The position numbers and the translations under genes are program-made. Shown piece by piece: positions 52,663-62,406 of a stretch of 64,000 nt of DNA. Numbering within the stretch: the first letter of the stretch is position 1; the number at the start of each line of letters is the position of its first letter. This stretch comes from Paracoccus sp. N5 (GTDB lineage Bacteria > Pseudomonadota > Alphaproteobacteria > Rhodobacterales > Rhodobacteraceae). Where the stretch lies: positions 62,001-126,000 of the forward strand of contig NZ_AQUO01000002.1 in assembly GCF_000371965.1 (NCBI RefSeq), written 5' to 3'. Under the pieces are notes generated by a model. The model was not told where the DNA came from, did no database searches, and was given only the letters and a program-made list of their open reading frames with translations.

Positions 52663-53664
52663 ATGAAACTCAGGACATTCCTCGCCGCCATTGCCATCGC
52701 CGCCTCGCTCGGCCCAGCCGCTTCGGCGCAAGAGATGTCGTTCTTTCGCATCGGCACCGGCGGCACGGCCGGCACCTATTACCCGATCGGTGGATTGATC
52801 GCGAATGCCATTTCCAACGCACCGGGCTCGCGCGCCTGCGAGGATGGCGGTTCTTGCGGCGTGCCGGGGCTGGTTTCGACGGCGGTGGCTTCGAACGGTT
52901 CCGTGGGTAATGTCAACGCCATCAACGGCGGCGCCATGGAAGCCGGCTTCAGCCAGTCCGACGTCGCCTATTGGGCGCAGACCGGCACTGGCTTGTGGGA
53001 AGGCCAGCCTGCCGTCGAAAAGCTTCGGCTGATCGCCAATCTCTATCCGGAAAGCATCCATCTGGTGGCGCGCAAGGACGCGGGCATCGCTTCGGTCGCC
53101 GATCTCAAGGGCAAGCGGGTTTCGCTGGACGAGCCCGGCTCGGGCACGCTGGTCGATGCCAAGATCATCCTTGACGCATACGGCCTGTCCGAAAAGGACA
53201 TTACCCCGGAATATCTCAAGCCGGACCAGGCGGCGGACCGGATGCGCGACGGGGCGATGGACGCCTTTTTCTTCGTCGGCGGCTATCCGGCGGGCGCGAT
53301 CGCGGAGCTGGCCAGCCAGCATGACGTGACTCTGGTGCCCATCACCGGCCCCGAGGCCGACAAGCTGCGCGAAACCTACAGCTTCTTTGCCGCCGACACG
53401 GTTCCGGCCGGGACCTATGACGGGCAGGATGCCGATGCCGCCACCCTCTCGGTCGGGGCGCAGCTTGTGACCAGCGCCGACCAGCCCGAAGAGCTGATCT
53501 ACGGCATCACCAAGGCCCTTTATAACGAAAACACCCAGAAACTGTTCGCCGCCGGCCATGCCAAGGGCAAACAGATCACCCTGGACAATGCGACTCTGGG
53601 TGCCGGTATCCCCTTCCACCCCGGCGCCGAGCGTTTCTACAAAGAGGCCGGCAAGCTGGAATAA
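52663..53664 (+). CDS. TAXI-family TRAP transporter solute-binding protein
   Basis: A 333-residue periplasmic protein. The start at 52663 has AGGGAG six bases upstream; an ATG at 52657 overlaps that site. Residues 1-22 form a signal peptide (ASAQ cleavage). TAXI features: FRIGTGGTAGTYYPIGGLIANAI near the mature N-terminus, VNAINGGAMEAGFSQSDVAYWA, LIANLYPESIHLVARKDAGI and DLKGKRVSLDEPGSGT. It binds an organic acid or amino acid for the fused permease 81 bp downstream. The substrate is unknown. Confidence 0.93.
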   Translation: MKLRTFLAAIAIAASLGPAASAQEMSFFRIGTGGTAGTYYPIGGLIANAISNAPGSRACEDGGSCGVPGLVSTAVASNGSVGNVNAINGGAMEAGFSQSDVAYWAQTGTGLWEGQPAVEKLRLIANLYPESIHLVARKDAGIASVADLKGKRVSLDEPGSGTLVDAKIILDAYGLSEKDITPEYLKPDQAADRMRDGAMDAFFFVGGYPAGAIAELASQHDVTLVPITGPEADKLRETYSFFAADTVPAGTYDGQDADAATLSVGAQLVTSADQPEELIYGITKALYNENTQKLFAAGHAKGKQITLDNATLGAGIPFHPGAERFYKEAGKLE

Positions 53665-53745
53665 GCAGGCACGCAAGCCGACGGGGGATGCGGCCGAGGT
53701 TCGGCCGCGTCCCTTGGCCTTTGAATTGCACGGCAGGAATTCCGA

Positions 53746-55812
53746 ATGACCCAGACCACCCCCCAGCTTTCCGAGGATCAGCTTCGCGCGCTGGAAGAGG
53801 AATACGATCCCGAGGCCCGCTTTCGCACGGTGACGCGTTCCGTCGCCATCCTGACCGGGGTGATCCTGTTCCTGCTGTCCTGCTATCACTTCTATACGGC
53901 GGGCTTCGGCATCCCGCGCGCGACCACGCATCGCGGGCTGCATATGGGCGTGTCGCTGTTCGTCATTTTCCTCAGCTTCTCGGCGCTGGCGCGCAACCGC
54001 CACAGGACGGACGGCTTCGCCGTTCTCGGCGTGCCGGTGACGGACTGGCTGCTGGCCATCGGCGGCGCCATCAGCGCCTTCTATGTGCCCTGGATCTACG
54101 ATCAGTTGCAGTTCCGCGTCGGCAACCCGCTGCCCATCGACATCGCCATGGGCACGGTGCTGCTGCTGGCGCTGATGGAGGCGGTGCGCCGCTCGATGGG
54201 CTGGCCGTTGCCGGTCATCGCGGCCCTGTTCATCGCCTATGCCTATTTCGGCAAGTCCATGCCGGGCATCCTGGTCCATCCCGGCGCCGACTGGGCCAAT
54301 ATCGTCAACCACCTCTACCTGACCTCGCAGGGCATCTACGGCACCGCGCTTGGCGTCATCGCCACCTATGTGTTCCACTTCGTGCTGTTCGGGGTGATGG
54401 CGCAGAAGATCGGACTGGGGCAGCTTTTCATCGACCTGGCCACGGCGCTGGCCGGGCGGTTCGCCGGCGGGCCGGCCAAGGTCTCGGTCATTTCCTCGGC
54501 AATGCTGGGCACGATCTCGGGCTCGTCGATCGCCAATACGGTGACCACCGGCGCGCTGACCATCCCGGCCATGATCAAGATCGGCTTCAAGCGCCATTTC
54601 GCGGCCGCGGTCGAGGCGGCGTCCTCGACCGGCGGGCAGATCACCCCACCGGTGATGGGGGCGGTCGCCTTCCTGATGGTCGAATACCTGGGCATCCCGC
54701 TGCGCACCATCCTGATCGCCGCCGTCGTGCCGGCCTTCATGCATTTCTTCGGCGTGCTGGTTCAGGTGCATCTGGAGGCCAAGCGTCTCGGCATCCGCGG
54801 CCTGCGCCAGGAAGAGCTGCCGAAAGCCGCCAAGGTGCTGCGCGAGGGCTGGCTGTCGGTGTTTCCGCTGGTGCTGCTCGTGTGGATGTTGATGTCCGGC
54901 CGCACACCCTTCCTGTCGGCCTTCTGGGCCATCACCGCCTGCATGGTGGTCTATCTGATCCAGCGCGTTCTCGCAGCGGGCATGCTCGAGGGCGTCAAGG
55001 AAACCGCCGCCGGCATCTATGAAGGCTTCGTCGCCGGTGCCCGGCAATCGCTGGCGGTGACGGCAGCCGCGGCGCTGGTCGGCGTGGTGATCGGCATCGT
55101 CACCCTGACCGGCGTCGGCTTCAAGATCGCCTTCATGGTCACCTCCGTCGCAGCAAACTGGGCGACATCGCTGCACGGGCTGCTGGCCGCGCTGCCCTTC
55201 GAGCTGTTCAGCATCCAGACCTTGACGCTGCTTTTCACCCTGCTGATGACGGCGGTGGTCTGCGTGCTGATGGGCTGCGGCGTTCCGACGACGGCGAATT
55301 ACATCATCATGGTCGCGGTGGCGGCGCCGGTGCTGGGCATGATGAATGTGGAACCGTTGGTGGCACATTTCTTCGTGTTCTATTTCGGCGTGCTGGCCGA
55401 CGTGACGCCGCCAGTCGCGCTGGCAGCCTATGCCGGCGCAGGGATCGCGGGGGCCAACGGCTTCAAGGCCGGCAATACCGCCTTCCGGCTGTCGATGGGC
55501 AAGGCCATGGTGCCGTTTGTCTTCGTCTTCTCGCCTTCGCTGCTGCTGGTCACGCAGTCCTTTACCCTGCCCGATTTCCTGCTGGCCTTTACCGGTTCGG
55601 TTCTGGGCATCGTGGCCCTGTCGGCCGCGATCACGAACTGGCTTCTGGGGCCACTGCTGCTGGTCGAGCGGCTGCTGCTGCCCGTCGCGGCGCTGATGAT
55701 GATCGCGCCGGAGGTTGTCTCGACCCTGATCGGCGCAGCAATCCTGGGGGTCGTGCTGCTGCGGCAATATCTCGCCGGGCGTTCCGGCCCCAGCCCGGAG
55801 CCGGCCAGATGA
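53746..55812 (+). CDS. TRAP transporter fused permease (4TM and 12TM subunits)
   Basis: A 688-residue membrane protein in which the small DctQ-like part (about residues 35-170) is fused to the large DctM-like part, as is normal for TAXI systems. Landmarks are FGGPAKVSVISSAMLGTISGSSIANTVTTGALTIPAMIKIGF-type sequence around residues 240-280 (SSAMLGTISGSSIANT), SSTGGQITPPVMGAVAFLMVEY and MGCGVPTTANYIIMVAVAAP with VTPPVALAAYAGAGIAG. It works with the TAXI binding protein as a sodium-driven importer. Confidence 0.94.
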   Translation: MTQTTPQLSEDQLRALEEEYDPEARFRTVTRSVAILTGVILFLLSCYHFYTAGFGIPRATTHRGLHMGVSLFVIFLSFSALARNRHRTDGFAVLGVPVTDWLLAIGGAISAFYVPWIYDQLQFRVGNPLPIDIAMGTVLLLALMEAVRRSMGWPLPVIAALFIAYAYFGKSMPGILVHPGADWANIVNHLYLTSQGIYGTALGVIATYVFHFVLFGVMAQKIGLGQLFIDLATALAGRFAGGPAKVSVISSAMLGTISGSSIANTVTTGALTIPAMIKIGFKRHFAAAVEAASSTGGQITPPVMGAVAFLMVEYLGIPLRTILIAAVVPAFMHFFGVLVQVHLEAKRLGIRGLRQEELPKAAKVLREGWLSVFPLVLLVWMLMSGRTPFLSAFWAITACMVVYLIQRVLAAGMLEGVKETAAGIYEGFVAGARQSLAVTAAAALVGVVIGIVTLTGVGFKIAFMVTSVAANWATSLHGLLAALPFELFSIQTLTLLFTLLMTAVVCVLMGCGVPTTANYIIMVAVAAPVLGMMNVEPLVAHFFVFYFGVLADVTPPVALAAYAGAGIAGANGFKAGNTAFRLSMGKAMVPFVFVFSPSLLLVTQSFTLPDFLLAFTGSVLGIVALSAAITNWLLGPLLLVERLLLPVAALMMIAPEVVSTLIGAAILGVVLLRQYLAGRSGPSPEPAR

Positions 55813-55874
55813 GCCGCGGTCTGCCCGCCATGCCGGGCGGGCGGCGCTGATCTGGCCATGCAGGGCAACGATCC

Positions 55875-56350
55875 GGCGACGATCTGGGGCTCATTGCGCC
55901 GGGCTGGCGTGCCGATATCGCGGTCTTTCGCGCTCTGGCCGGGTTCGAGGCGCGGCTGGTCCTGGCCTCGGGCAGGCCGGTCGCCCGCGACGGCACCTGC
56001 CTTGCCCCGATCCGGGAGCCGGAGACGCCGCCTTTTACCGATACGATGAAGCTGGGCCACCTGCGCCCCGAGGATTTCCAGATCTCCGCGGTCGGTCCGC
56101 TGGCTCGGGTCAATACGGTCAGGCGGCAAACTGCTGGCGCTGCTGGGACTGCCGGTCTGCGGATTGCTGTCGAATCGTCCGACGGCAGAGGTGGCCGAAG
56201 CGCTGTCCGCGCTGCGGGATGCCGCGGCCGAGGTGGCGGACTGGCTGCCGCCCCTGCACAGCTTCAAATCCCTGGTCGGGGCTTCGCTCGCCTGCAATCC
56301 GGGTCCGCATGTCACCGATATCGGCATCTGCGACGAAACGACCGGAGAGC
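55875..56350 (+). pseudogene. Adenine deaminase, C-terminal remnant
   Basis: One frame reads DDLGLIAPGWRADIAVFRALAGFEARLVLASGRPVARDG and PPFTDTMKLGHLRPEDFQI, the end of the amidohydrolase part of adenine deaminases. A second frame (from about 56127) reads GGKLLALLGLPVCGLLSNRPTAEVAEALSALRDAAAEV and VTDIGICD, the end of the C-terminal domain. The stretch in between is deleted, and the metal-binding N-terminal half is missing. The family is recalled, not searched. Confidence 0.7.
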
Positions 56351-56409
56351 CGTCGAACCGTGGACTGATCCCAGGCGAGGCGTCTGCCGGCCTGGATGAA
56401 GAATGCGCG

Positions 56410-56960
56410 ACGGAAGCGGGGCAAGAGCCACAAGGTCGGCCGCCAGCTTGAAGGCCCGTACCACCGGCGGGTTGACCGGCATCGGCAGACGGCGGCGCAG
56501 GGCAACAAATGCGGCCAGCCCGTAGCGCATCACCGCCAGTTCCAGACCGGCGCGAAACTCCACCATATTCGCCCCGAAATGCGCTGGGAATAGCGCCCAG
56601 ATCCGGCACCTCGATCTGCCAGCCTTGCCGAACCGGCCCATCGACGCGGCTCCGACCAGCCGGTCAAGCGACGCCATCGGCCCCCGCGCCAGACCGGCAT
56701 CGGTTGCCCGACCTGCGACAGGATCGAGGTCATCACGGAAAGCTTCCGCGGGCTGCGGTTGCCGGGCAGGATCGCCGTCTCGATCACCTGCGGCTTGTCA
56801 GACCCGGCCAGGGCGCGCGCATCGCCGCGCTGGACAGCGCCGGAACCGAGGACAGTCCCGGCAGGATGCATGATCCCGCGGCCCGCGCCTCGCTCGCTCG
56901 TTGGGCCCGCCGCAAGCCAGCGTGGGGTGCCCGCCCCGATCTTCCATGGCCGATGACCGC
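56410..56960 (-). pseudogene. Saccharopine dehydrogenase-like protein, C-terminal remnant
   Basis: Minus-strand frames read SSVPALSSAAMRAL, then IETAILPGNRSPRKLSVMTSILSQVGQPMPVWRGGRWRRLTGWSEP, then in another frame VEFRAGLELAVMRYGLAAFVALRR, as in saccharopine-dehydrogenase-type reductases found in Proteobacteria. Frameshifts occur near 56850 and 56620. The nucleotide-binding N-terminus is missing, and the remnant overlaps the upstream region of the next gene. Confidence 0.6.
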
Positions 56961-57011
56961 CACCCCGCGCCGTGCTATCCTGCTGGTCAAAGGCAATCTT
57001 TCGGTGCGTTC

Positions 57012-57635
57012 ATGAAGTCCGTCGATCCCTTTGCCCTTGTCCTTGCGCTGCTGGTCAATTTCGCCACCATCCGGCTGGGCAGCTATCTGCTGCCGGATGC
57101 GTTCTACTTCTCATTCTCGGCCTTTCTGTTCGACAACCGCGACCTGGTGAAGCCGGTGGCGCTGGCGATCAAGCTGGCGACGCCCTTCCTGACAGCCTTT
57201 GCCCTGACGGCGGCTGTCATGGCGCTGCTGCGGGTGCAGCGGGATTTCATCCCGCCCGACCGGACGCCCCGGCTGGATCTGGCGGCCCTGGCGCGCGACC
57301 AGCTGCCGCTGACGCTGGCCTTTGCGGCCTTCTTTGCGGCGCTGCTGATGGCATGGCCCTATATCCTGCTGTGGGATCTGCTGATCGACCCGTCGCTGGT
57401 GCGCTATCGGCTGATCTATCTGGTGGCCTATTTCGCCTATTTCACCGGCTATGCGCTGTTTGCTCTGGCCGGGGCGAATACCGCCGCGACCGTGCTGGCC
57501 CCCAACCCCGCGCGCGCGCCGCTGACCTGGGCCACGCTGACCACGCATCCGCTGACCAAGCCGCTGTTCGAAATGGTGGGCGGCGGCGTCTCGGCCACGC
57601 TGGCGGCTTTCCTGGCCAGCCGCGCCGGAGGCTAG
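57012..57635 (+). CDS. Membrane protein of unknown function, paired with the next gene
   Basis: A 207-residue protein with about five hydrophobic helices (residues 8-27, 50-72, 95-120, 130-160, 185-205). It begins MKSVDPFALVLALLVNFATIR. I recognise no family. The next gene starts two bases after its stop on the same strand, so the two are almost certainly cotranscribed and may act together at the inner membrane. Confidence 0.7.
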   Translation: MKSVDPFALVLALLVNFATIRLGSYLLPDAFYFSFSAFLFDNRDLVKPVALAIKLATPFLTAFALTAAVMALLRVQRDFIPPDRTPRLDLAALARDQLPLTLAFAAFFAALLMAWPYILLWDLLIDPSLVRYRLIYLVAYFAYFTGYALFALAGANTAATVLAPNPARAPLTWATLTTHPLTKPLFEMVGGGVSATLAAFLASRAGG

Positions 57636-57636
57636 C

Positions 57637-58881
57637 ATGGCGGGGTGGCTCGCGCTGTTGCGAAAGCTGTTCCTGCCGCCGCTGCTGGCCGTGGCGCTGG
57701 CAGCGCTGCTGGCGCCCCTGCTATTCCTTGGCGCGACCGACCTGCAACCCGGGCCGCGCTATCGGCCCGACGGCGGCGACCGGCCGCCCTCGCCCCTGGT
57801 CAACCTGGCAGCGACCGCGCTGTTCCGCGCCGGCTTCATCCGTATCTCTCCCGCCCTGGAGGAGACCGGAGACGAGGATGGGACAACCGGCCCCGCCCGC
57901 ACCCGCTGGGATGCGGTCGGCCTGCCCCATGCCTGCACCAACGACCCGTTGGTCAAGGCCCTGGTCGCGGCCGAGGTCTATATGCGCCCGGCCTGGCGGC
58001 GGCAGATGGAAATGGCGCTTGCCGAAGGTTGGTTCGCCCTGGCCGGCCGCGCGCCGGACTGGTCCTATGGCATGGCGCAGGTGCGGCTTTCCACCGCCCG
58101 CAAGGCCATCACCCAAGCGCAGCGCGACCATGCGGCATGGCTGCCTGACGGGGCTGGGCCGGACCTGTCCGACCGCGGCTTGCTGGACCTGCTGGCCGAT
58201 CCCTGCAACGCCATCCGCATCGCCACGCTGGTCGCCGACGGTCCTCGCGGCCCGAGCGACAGCGCCGCGACCGTCGCCACCCGCTATCGCGGCGCGGCCT
58301 TGCACGAGACGCTGCCGGGCGTCGTCACCTATGAGCGGCTGGTCGGTGAAATGGCCGAGCGGATGCTGCCCGGCCTTGCCTCGCCCACCGTGCTGGACGA
58401 CATCTGGCAGGATCCGCATCAGGGCAATCTCGATCTGACGCCTGCCGACCTGCCGCCTCCGCTCGTCCTGCTGGCCTGCCTGCCGGAGGAGAACGAGCCA
58501 ATGACCGGCGGCTGGCTTTATGCCCCGAGCTCGGGCGAGAATTCCGACAGCCAATGGATCAGCAGGGCGGATTTCGCCAAGGCTCTGGCGGCGCTCGACC
58601 CGCAAGAGGCGCGGCTGGTGTTTTTTGCGCCCCCGCAGGCTGCCGATGCCTATCCGGTGCCGGACGGCTCGCTGGCCTCGCTGGCGGCGCTGGCCGAGAT
58701 CGACGCGTTTATCTATCCGGGCCTGCTGCGCCGAGGTTGGGTCGGAATGGAACGCCGGCCGGCGGATGAACCCCTGCCCTGTGCTTCCGGCTTTGGCATA
58801 CTGTCGGCGACGCCGCCCGACCGGTTCCGCGACATGCTTGGGCTGCGTCCCTCACCGGAAGCAGCGGTATTGTTCCAATGA
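57637..58881 (+). CDS. Membrane-anchored protein with a possible lysozyme-like motif
   Basis: A 414-residue protein. Residues 10-33 form an N-terminal membrane anchor or signal. In the region 107-160, VKALVAAEVYMRP with Glu113 is followed by WSYGMAQVRLSTARKAI (143-159), similar in layout to the catalytic Glu and GLMQ-type box of lytic transglycosylases. The C-terminal part (about 230-410) has no resemblance I can name. It could trim peptidoglycan or simply share a local motif. It is paired with the membrane protein two bases upstream. Confidence 0.65.
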   Translation: MAGWLALLRKLFLPPLLAVALAALLAPLLFLGATDLQPGPRYRPDGGDRPPSPLVNLAATALFRAGFIRISPALEETGDEDGTTGPARTRWDAVGLPHACTNDPLVKALVAAEVYMRPAWRRQMEMALAEGWFALAGRAPDWSYGMAQVRLSTARKAITQAQRDHAAWLPDGAGPDLSDRGLLDLLADPCNAIRIATLVADGPRGPSDSAATVATRYRGAALHETLPGVVTYERLVGEMAERMLPGLASPTVLDDIWQDPHQGNLDLTPADLPPPLVLLACLPEENEPMTGGWLYAPSSGENSDSQWISRADFAKALAALDPQEARLVFFAPPQAADAYPVPDGSLASLAALAEIDAFIYPGLLRRGWVGMERRPADEPLPCASGFGILSATPPDRFRDMLGLRPSPEAAVLFQ

Positions 58882-59055
58882 CGGACCCTCCAGGAAAGCC
58901 CGATGATCGAAACGTCTGATCCGGCCTGCGCCATGATACGGCCTGCGCCGGAGACGCCTCGAACCAGCCATTCGGGCTAGAGGCTGTCAGTCCACGATCC
59001 CGGCGCGGTCCACGAAAATCGCCCCGGCCTGGGCCGGTGCAACCAACCGCAGGAG

Positions 59056-59463
59056 ATGGCCGTGAAGGCATTTCTGATCATGAACATGGCGGCCTGCGCC
59101 CTGGCGCTTGCGTTTCCTGGCGGGCCGGCCCTGGCGAAGCCGGCCCGTACCGCCGGGATGACTGCACAGGTCCAGCAGCTCGGCCCACGGCGCAAGTCCA
59201 GGTCGCCGGAGCCGAGGGTTGGGTCTGCCGCGGGGATGTCCCCTCGGGTTCGAGCCGCTCGTCCTCGCGCGGCAAATCCTCGGGGTCCGGCGCTGGTGGA
59301 AGCCGCACGTCGAGCGGGACCGCGCAGCAGACGGTATGGCTCAAATGCTCGGACAAGACCAATGCCTCCGCCCGCGTCCGGCATGACGCCGGACGCCGGG
59401 TGGACCATCTGGTTCAATCACAAGACCCATGGCCGCGCGGAACTGCGCGTTCGTGACAATTGA
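59056..59463 (+). pseudogene. Secreted Ser/Gly-rich small protein, apparently frameshifted
   Basis: The frame from 59056 starts with a clear signal peptide (MAVKAFLIMNMAACALALAF, cleavage near ALAK). From about 59160 a different frame looks like the true continuation (VAGAEGWVCRGDVPSGS, Ser/Gly linker, QQTVWLKCSDKTN), with two cysteines placed as for a disulfide. Near 59380 the first frame resumes and ends AGWTIWFNHKTHGRAELRVRDN at 59463. Either two compensating frameshifts broke the gene or the sequence has errors. No known family. Confidence 0.45.
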
Positions 59464-59487
59464 AATAGAAGTCGAGAGGAATTTATC

Positions 59488-60888
59488 GTGGCTTTCATAT
59501 CCATGCGCCTTGCGCTTGGTGGAACGGTTGCCGCGCTCATGGTCAGCGCAGCAGCCGTCAACGCGGATACGGTCTTCACTCCAGTCGCCGATCTTTCGGG
59601 CCGGATCAGCGCATCATCTGCTGAGCGGGGCGCCCCCGTTCTCAGGGGTAGCAGGGCGGTGATTTCCGGCGAGGGGCTGGTTCCCGGCCAGGAAATTACC
59701 TTGATGCGGGGACCGCATGTGCTGAACGCGGAAGCCCCGCTCGTCGTCGATGCCGAAGGAAAATTCGGCTTCGACTTGGCGGTCGACGCGGAAGCCGCCA
59801 TCGGGCAGCAGCCGATCTTGGTCATCGCGGAAAAGCCGGCAGCGGCACAGGTCGTGACGTTGAAGATTTCCCCGGAGGTGCCGCTGTCGGGTGCCGACAA
59901 GTTCGACATTGCGAACGGTCCGGTCGCTCGGGGGCTTTATCAGGTGGCCTACAGCAAGGCCCGCAAGGCCCTGTTCGTGACATCCGCAGTGGGGCGTCCG
60001 CCGGTCAAGCAATCCGCGCTGACCAAGCTCGACGCCGATACGCTTAAAGTCTTGGCCCAAGCTACGCCGGGTGCGGCACCAGCACGCCGCGAGGGAGAAG
60101 ACGGCGGCCTGTTCGCGGTCTACGGCATCGGCGTCGACGATGCGAACGGCACTGTCTGGGTGACCAACTCCCGGCAGAACACGATCGCCGTCTATCGTCA
60201 GGATGATCTTTCGCTGGTCAAGCAGTTCGCGCCGGGCGAGGTGAACCACGCCCGCGACGTCGTTATCGACGAGGTGAACGGCCGCGCCTACGCTTCCGCC
60301 ACGCGCACCGGAAACATTGAGGTTTTCGACACGAAAACCCTTGAGAAGCTCGATCCGATTATTCTTGAATCCACGCAACGCGGCGAGGAATTTTCGGCCA
60401 TGGCGCTGGACCTGGATCCTGCCGGCGGCAAGTTGCTCAATGTTTCGATGAGCACGAACGAGGCCGCGGTCGTCGATCTGAATAGCGGTAAGGCAAAGCT
60501 CATCCCGCTGCCCGGCGCGAAATCGGCCTCGGGCGTGGCCTACGATCCCAAGGAAGAGCTGATTTTCGTGGCCTCGCAGGGCAGCGACAACCTGCTGATC
60601 GTGAAAGAGGCCTCGGGCGAGGTTCTGTTCGGCGTGCCGGTCGGGGCACAGCCACTGAATGTCGCCTTCGAGCCTGTCTCGCGGCTCGCCTTCGTGGCTA
60701 CCCGCGGCGCGGGCACGATCACCGTGGTGAATACCTCCGGCGAAATCGTGGCCAATCTGGATGCCGGAAACCTGCCCAACCAATTGCGCGCGGACGGCGC
60801 CGGCAATGTCTGGGCGGTCAACAAGGCTCGGGGAGAGAACGATCCGACGGGCGACAATATCTGGCGGATCCGTGCCAAAGCCGAATAG
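59488..60888 (+). CDS. Secreted YncE-like beta-propeller protein
   Basis: A 466-residue protein with a GTG start after AGAGGAA and a signal peptide (residues 1-26, AVNA cleavage). An N-terminal Ig-like part (about 35-125) is followed by repeated propeller blades: ARGLYQVAYSKARKALFVTSAVG, YGIGVDDANGTVWVTNSRQNTIAVYR, ARDVVIDEVNGRAYASATRTGNIEVFD and SGVAYDPKEELIFVASQGSDNLLIV. This matches YncE-type periplasmic propellers. E. coli yncE is iron-regulated (known), and an iron locus lies elsewhere in the window, but no Fur site was seen here. The exact role is unknown. Confidence 0.85.
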   Translation: MAFISMRLALGGTVAALMVSAAAVNADTVFTPVADLSGRISASSAERGAPVLRGSRAVISGEGLVPGQEITLMRGPHVLNAEAPLVVDAEGKFGFDLAVDAEAAIGQQPILVIAEKPAAAQVVTLKISPEVPLSGADKFDIANGPVARGLYQVAYSKARKALFVTSAVGRPPVKQSALTKLDADTLKVLAQATPGAAPARREGEDGGLFAVYGIGVDDANGTVWVTNSRQNTIAVYRQDDLSLVKQFAPGEVNHARDVVIDEVNGRAYASATRTGNIEVFDTKTLEKLDPIILESTQRGEEFSAMALDLDPAGGKLLNVSMSTNEAAVVDLNSGKAKLIPLPGAKSASGVAYDPKEELIFVASQGSDNLLIVKEASGEVLFGVPVGAQPLNVAFEPVSRLAFVATRGAGTITVVNTSGEIVANLDAGNLPNQLRADGAGNVWAVNKARGENDPTGDNIWRIRAKAE

Positions 60889-61485
60889 GCCGTAAGCCGC
60901 AGCATCAGCGATCAGCCTCGCCCGGACAATTCGGGCGGGGCCTCGCGCCAAGAACGCCCCCCGTTTCCCCAGCCGCTAAAGAGGATAATCCCGTTATGGG
61001 TTCAATCGTATTATGTCCGTCATTTCAGCGCTTTTTGCCATCTTGCGCGATGGGTGGCTGGACATCCTGCTGGGGAGCGGCGGTTGTCGCGTTCTATCCT
61101 GAGACAAGTCAGGTGCATGGGAAATTCTCTGCGATGTTCGATCCCACATTCCTTCTGGGTGAATTCGCTGCGAATGCATATGCTGCCGACGAAGAGGTCC
61201 ATGTCTCGGCGACCAGCGCGATCCTTGTCGGAGGCTCATGTCTGGCAATGAAGGGGCGACCTGTTTCCAGCGATCCTTGCGGCATAAGTCCCGAGCATGT
61301 CATGATGACGGACGACAATTGCTTTGTCGTCTGCCACCGGGCCTCCGTTTTGGCGACAGGCGCGAGGGTGGTTTCGGCTATTCTTGCAGGCTGCGGATGG
61401 CATATCGAACTGGGCGCCTATGTGTTTTCCGGGATTGCTGGCTATATCGGAACGGCATTGGCCCTGCATGTCCGGAAAGTACCTA
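60889..61485. other. Stretch with no firmly supported gene
   Basis: GC content drops here. An open plus-strand frame from 60996 runs to 61496 across the IS boundary, and its last third (ARVVSAILAGCGWHIELGAYVFSGIAGYIG) resembles a small holin-like membrane segment, but the start has no ribosome site and the N-terminal part looks non-coding. It may be a decayed gene interrupted by the IS element. Confidence 0.35.
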
Positions 61486-62336
61486 GGTCATGTTGACAAA
61501 TGGCGGAGCCAGAGGCGGATCGACGTGATGTCGATGAAGCCCAGGAAGCTTTCGGCGGTCTTGTCGTAGCGGGTGGCGACGCGACGGGCATTGTTGAGCT
61601 TGTTGAAGCACCGCTCAACGAGATTGCGCAGGCGGTAGAGCCTGCGGTCAACGGCGACCCGTAGCTTCCGGGTTTTGCGCATGGGGATGACCGGCACCAC
61701 GTCGCGCACCTCCATGGTCTTGCGGATGTTGTCGGAGTCGTAGCCGCGGTCTGCGAGCAGAACGCTTGGCTCGGGCAGGTTGTCAGCCATGACCAGATCG
61801 AAGCCGAGGTAGTCCGATGTCTGCCCGGCCGTGATCTCGGTTCTCATGGGCAGGCCTGCCGCATTGACCCGCAGATGGATCTTGGTCGTGAAGCCACCTC
61901 GCGAGCGGCCGAAACCTTGGCGCGGAGTCCCCCTTTTGCGCCCGCTGCCTGATGATGAGCGCGAACCACGGTGCTGTCGATCATCTGCAGCGCATCCGGC
62001 ACGATCCGGCTCTCGTTCAGCGCCTCCAGGATCTGTTCCCACAGCCCCGCCAACGTCCAGCGCCGGAACTGCCGATAGACAGACGACCATTTGCCGAACT
62101 CTTCCGGCAGGTCGCGCCAGGGCGACCCCGTTCGGGCGATCCAGAAAATCCCATCCAGAACAAGCCGATGGTTCGTGGGCTTGCGGCCGTTCGGAGAACG
62201 GACAGCCAGGATGAAGCGTTCAAAGAACGCCCACTCGTCGTTCGACATCAGGTTTCGTGCCACGCTGGTCTCCATTGCAGATACCAGCTTGAATCACGAT
62301 CACCGCGCCCGGTGAATCCCTTTTGTCAACACGCCC
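61486..62336 (-). mobile_element. IS5-family (IS427-group) insertion sequence, apparently complete
   Basis: An 851-bp element. Imperfect terminal inverted repeats: GGTCATGTTGACAAATGG at the left and, in reverse complement, GGGCGTGTTGACAAAAGGG at the right. The dinucleotide TA flanks both ends (61484-61485 and 62337-62338), consistent with a short target duplication. The transposase is on the minus strand in two overlapping frames. Confidence 0.85.
61488..62275 (-). CDS. IS427-group transposase with a -1 frameshift
   Basis: The first frame (62275 to about 61955) reads MSNDEWAFFERFI, GKWSSVYRQFRRWTLAGLWEQI and DALQMIDSTVVRAHHQAAGAKGG, including the first catalytic Asp. A slippery run AAAAGGGGG (about 61945-61953 on the plus strand as CCCCCTTTT) allows a -1 shift into the second frame: FGRSRGGFTTKIHLRV, LLADRGYDSD (second Asp) and YRLRNLVERCFNKLNNARR (Glu). 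This organisation is normal for IS427-group elements, so it is probably active. Without the shift only a 143-residue N-terminal product forms. Confidence 0.88.
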
Positions 62337-62406
62337 TACGATTGAGCCCCATACCGAGTATCCCATGATCGCCAGTTTTAGCAAACCAACCGAAGCGTCC
62401 GGGCCC

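Noticed and set aside
52621..55767. A 1,048-residue minus-strand open frame
   Set aside because: Histidine-, glutamine- and arginine-rich antisense shadow of the TAXI/TRAP genes.
60996..61496. A 166-residue plus-strand gene before the IS element
   Set aside because: No ribosome site, non-coding-like N-terminal composition and the frame crosses the IS boundary; kept only as a possible decayed gene.
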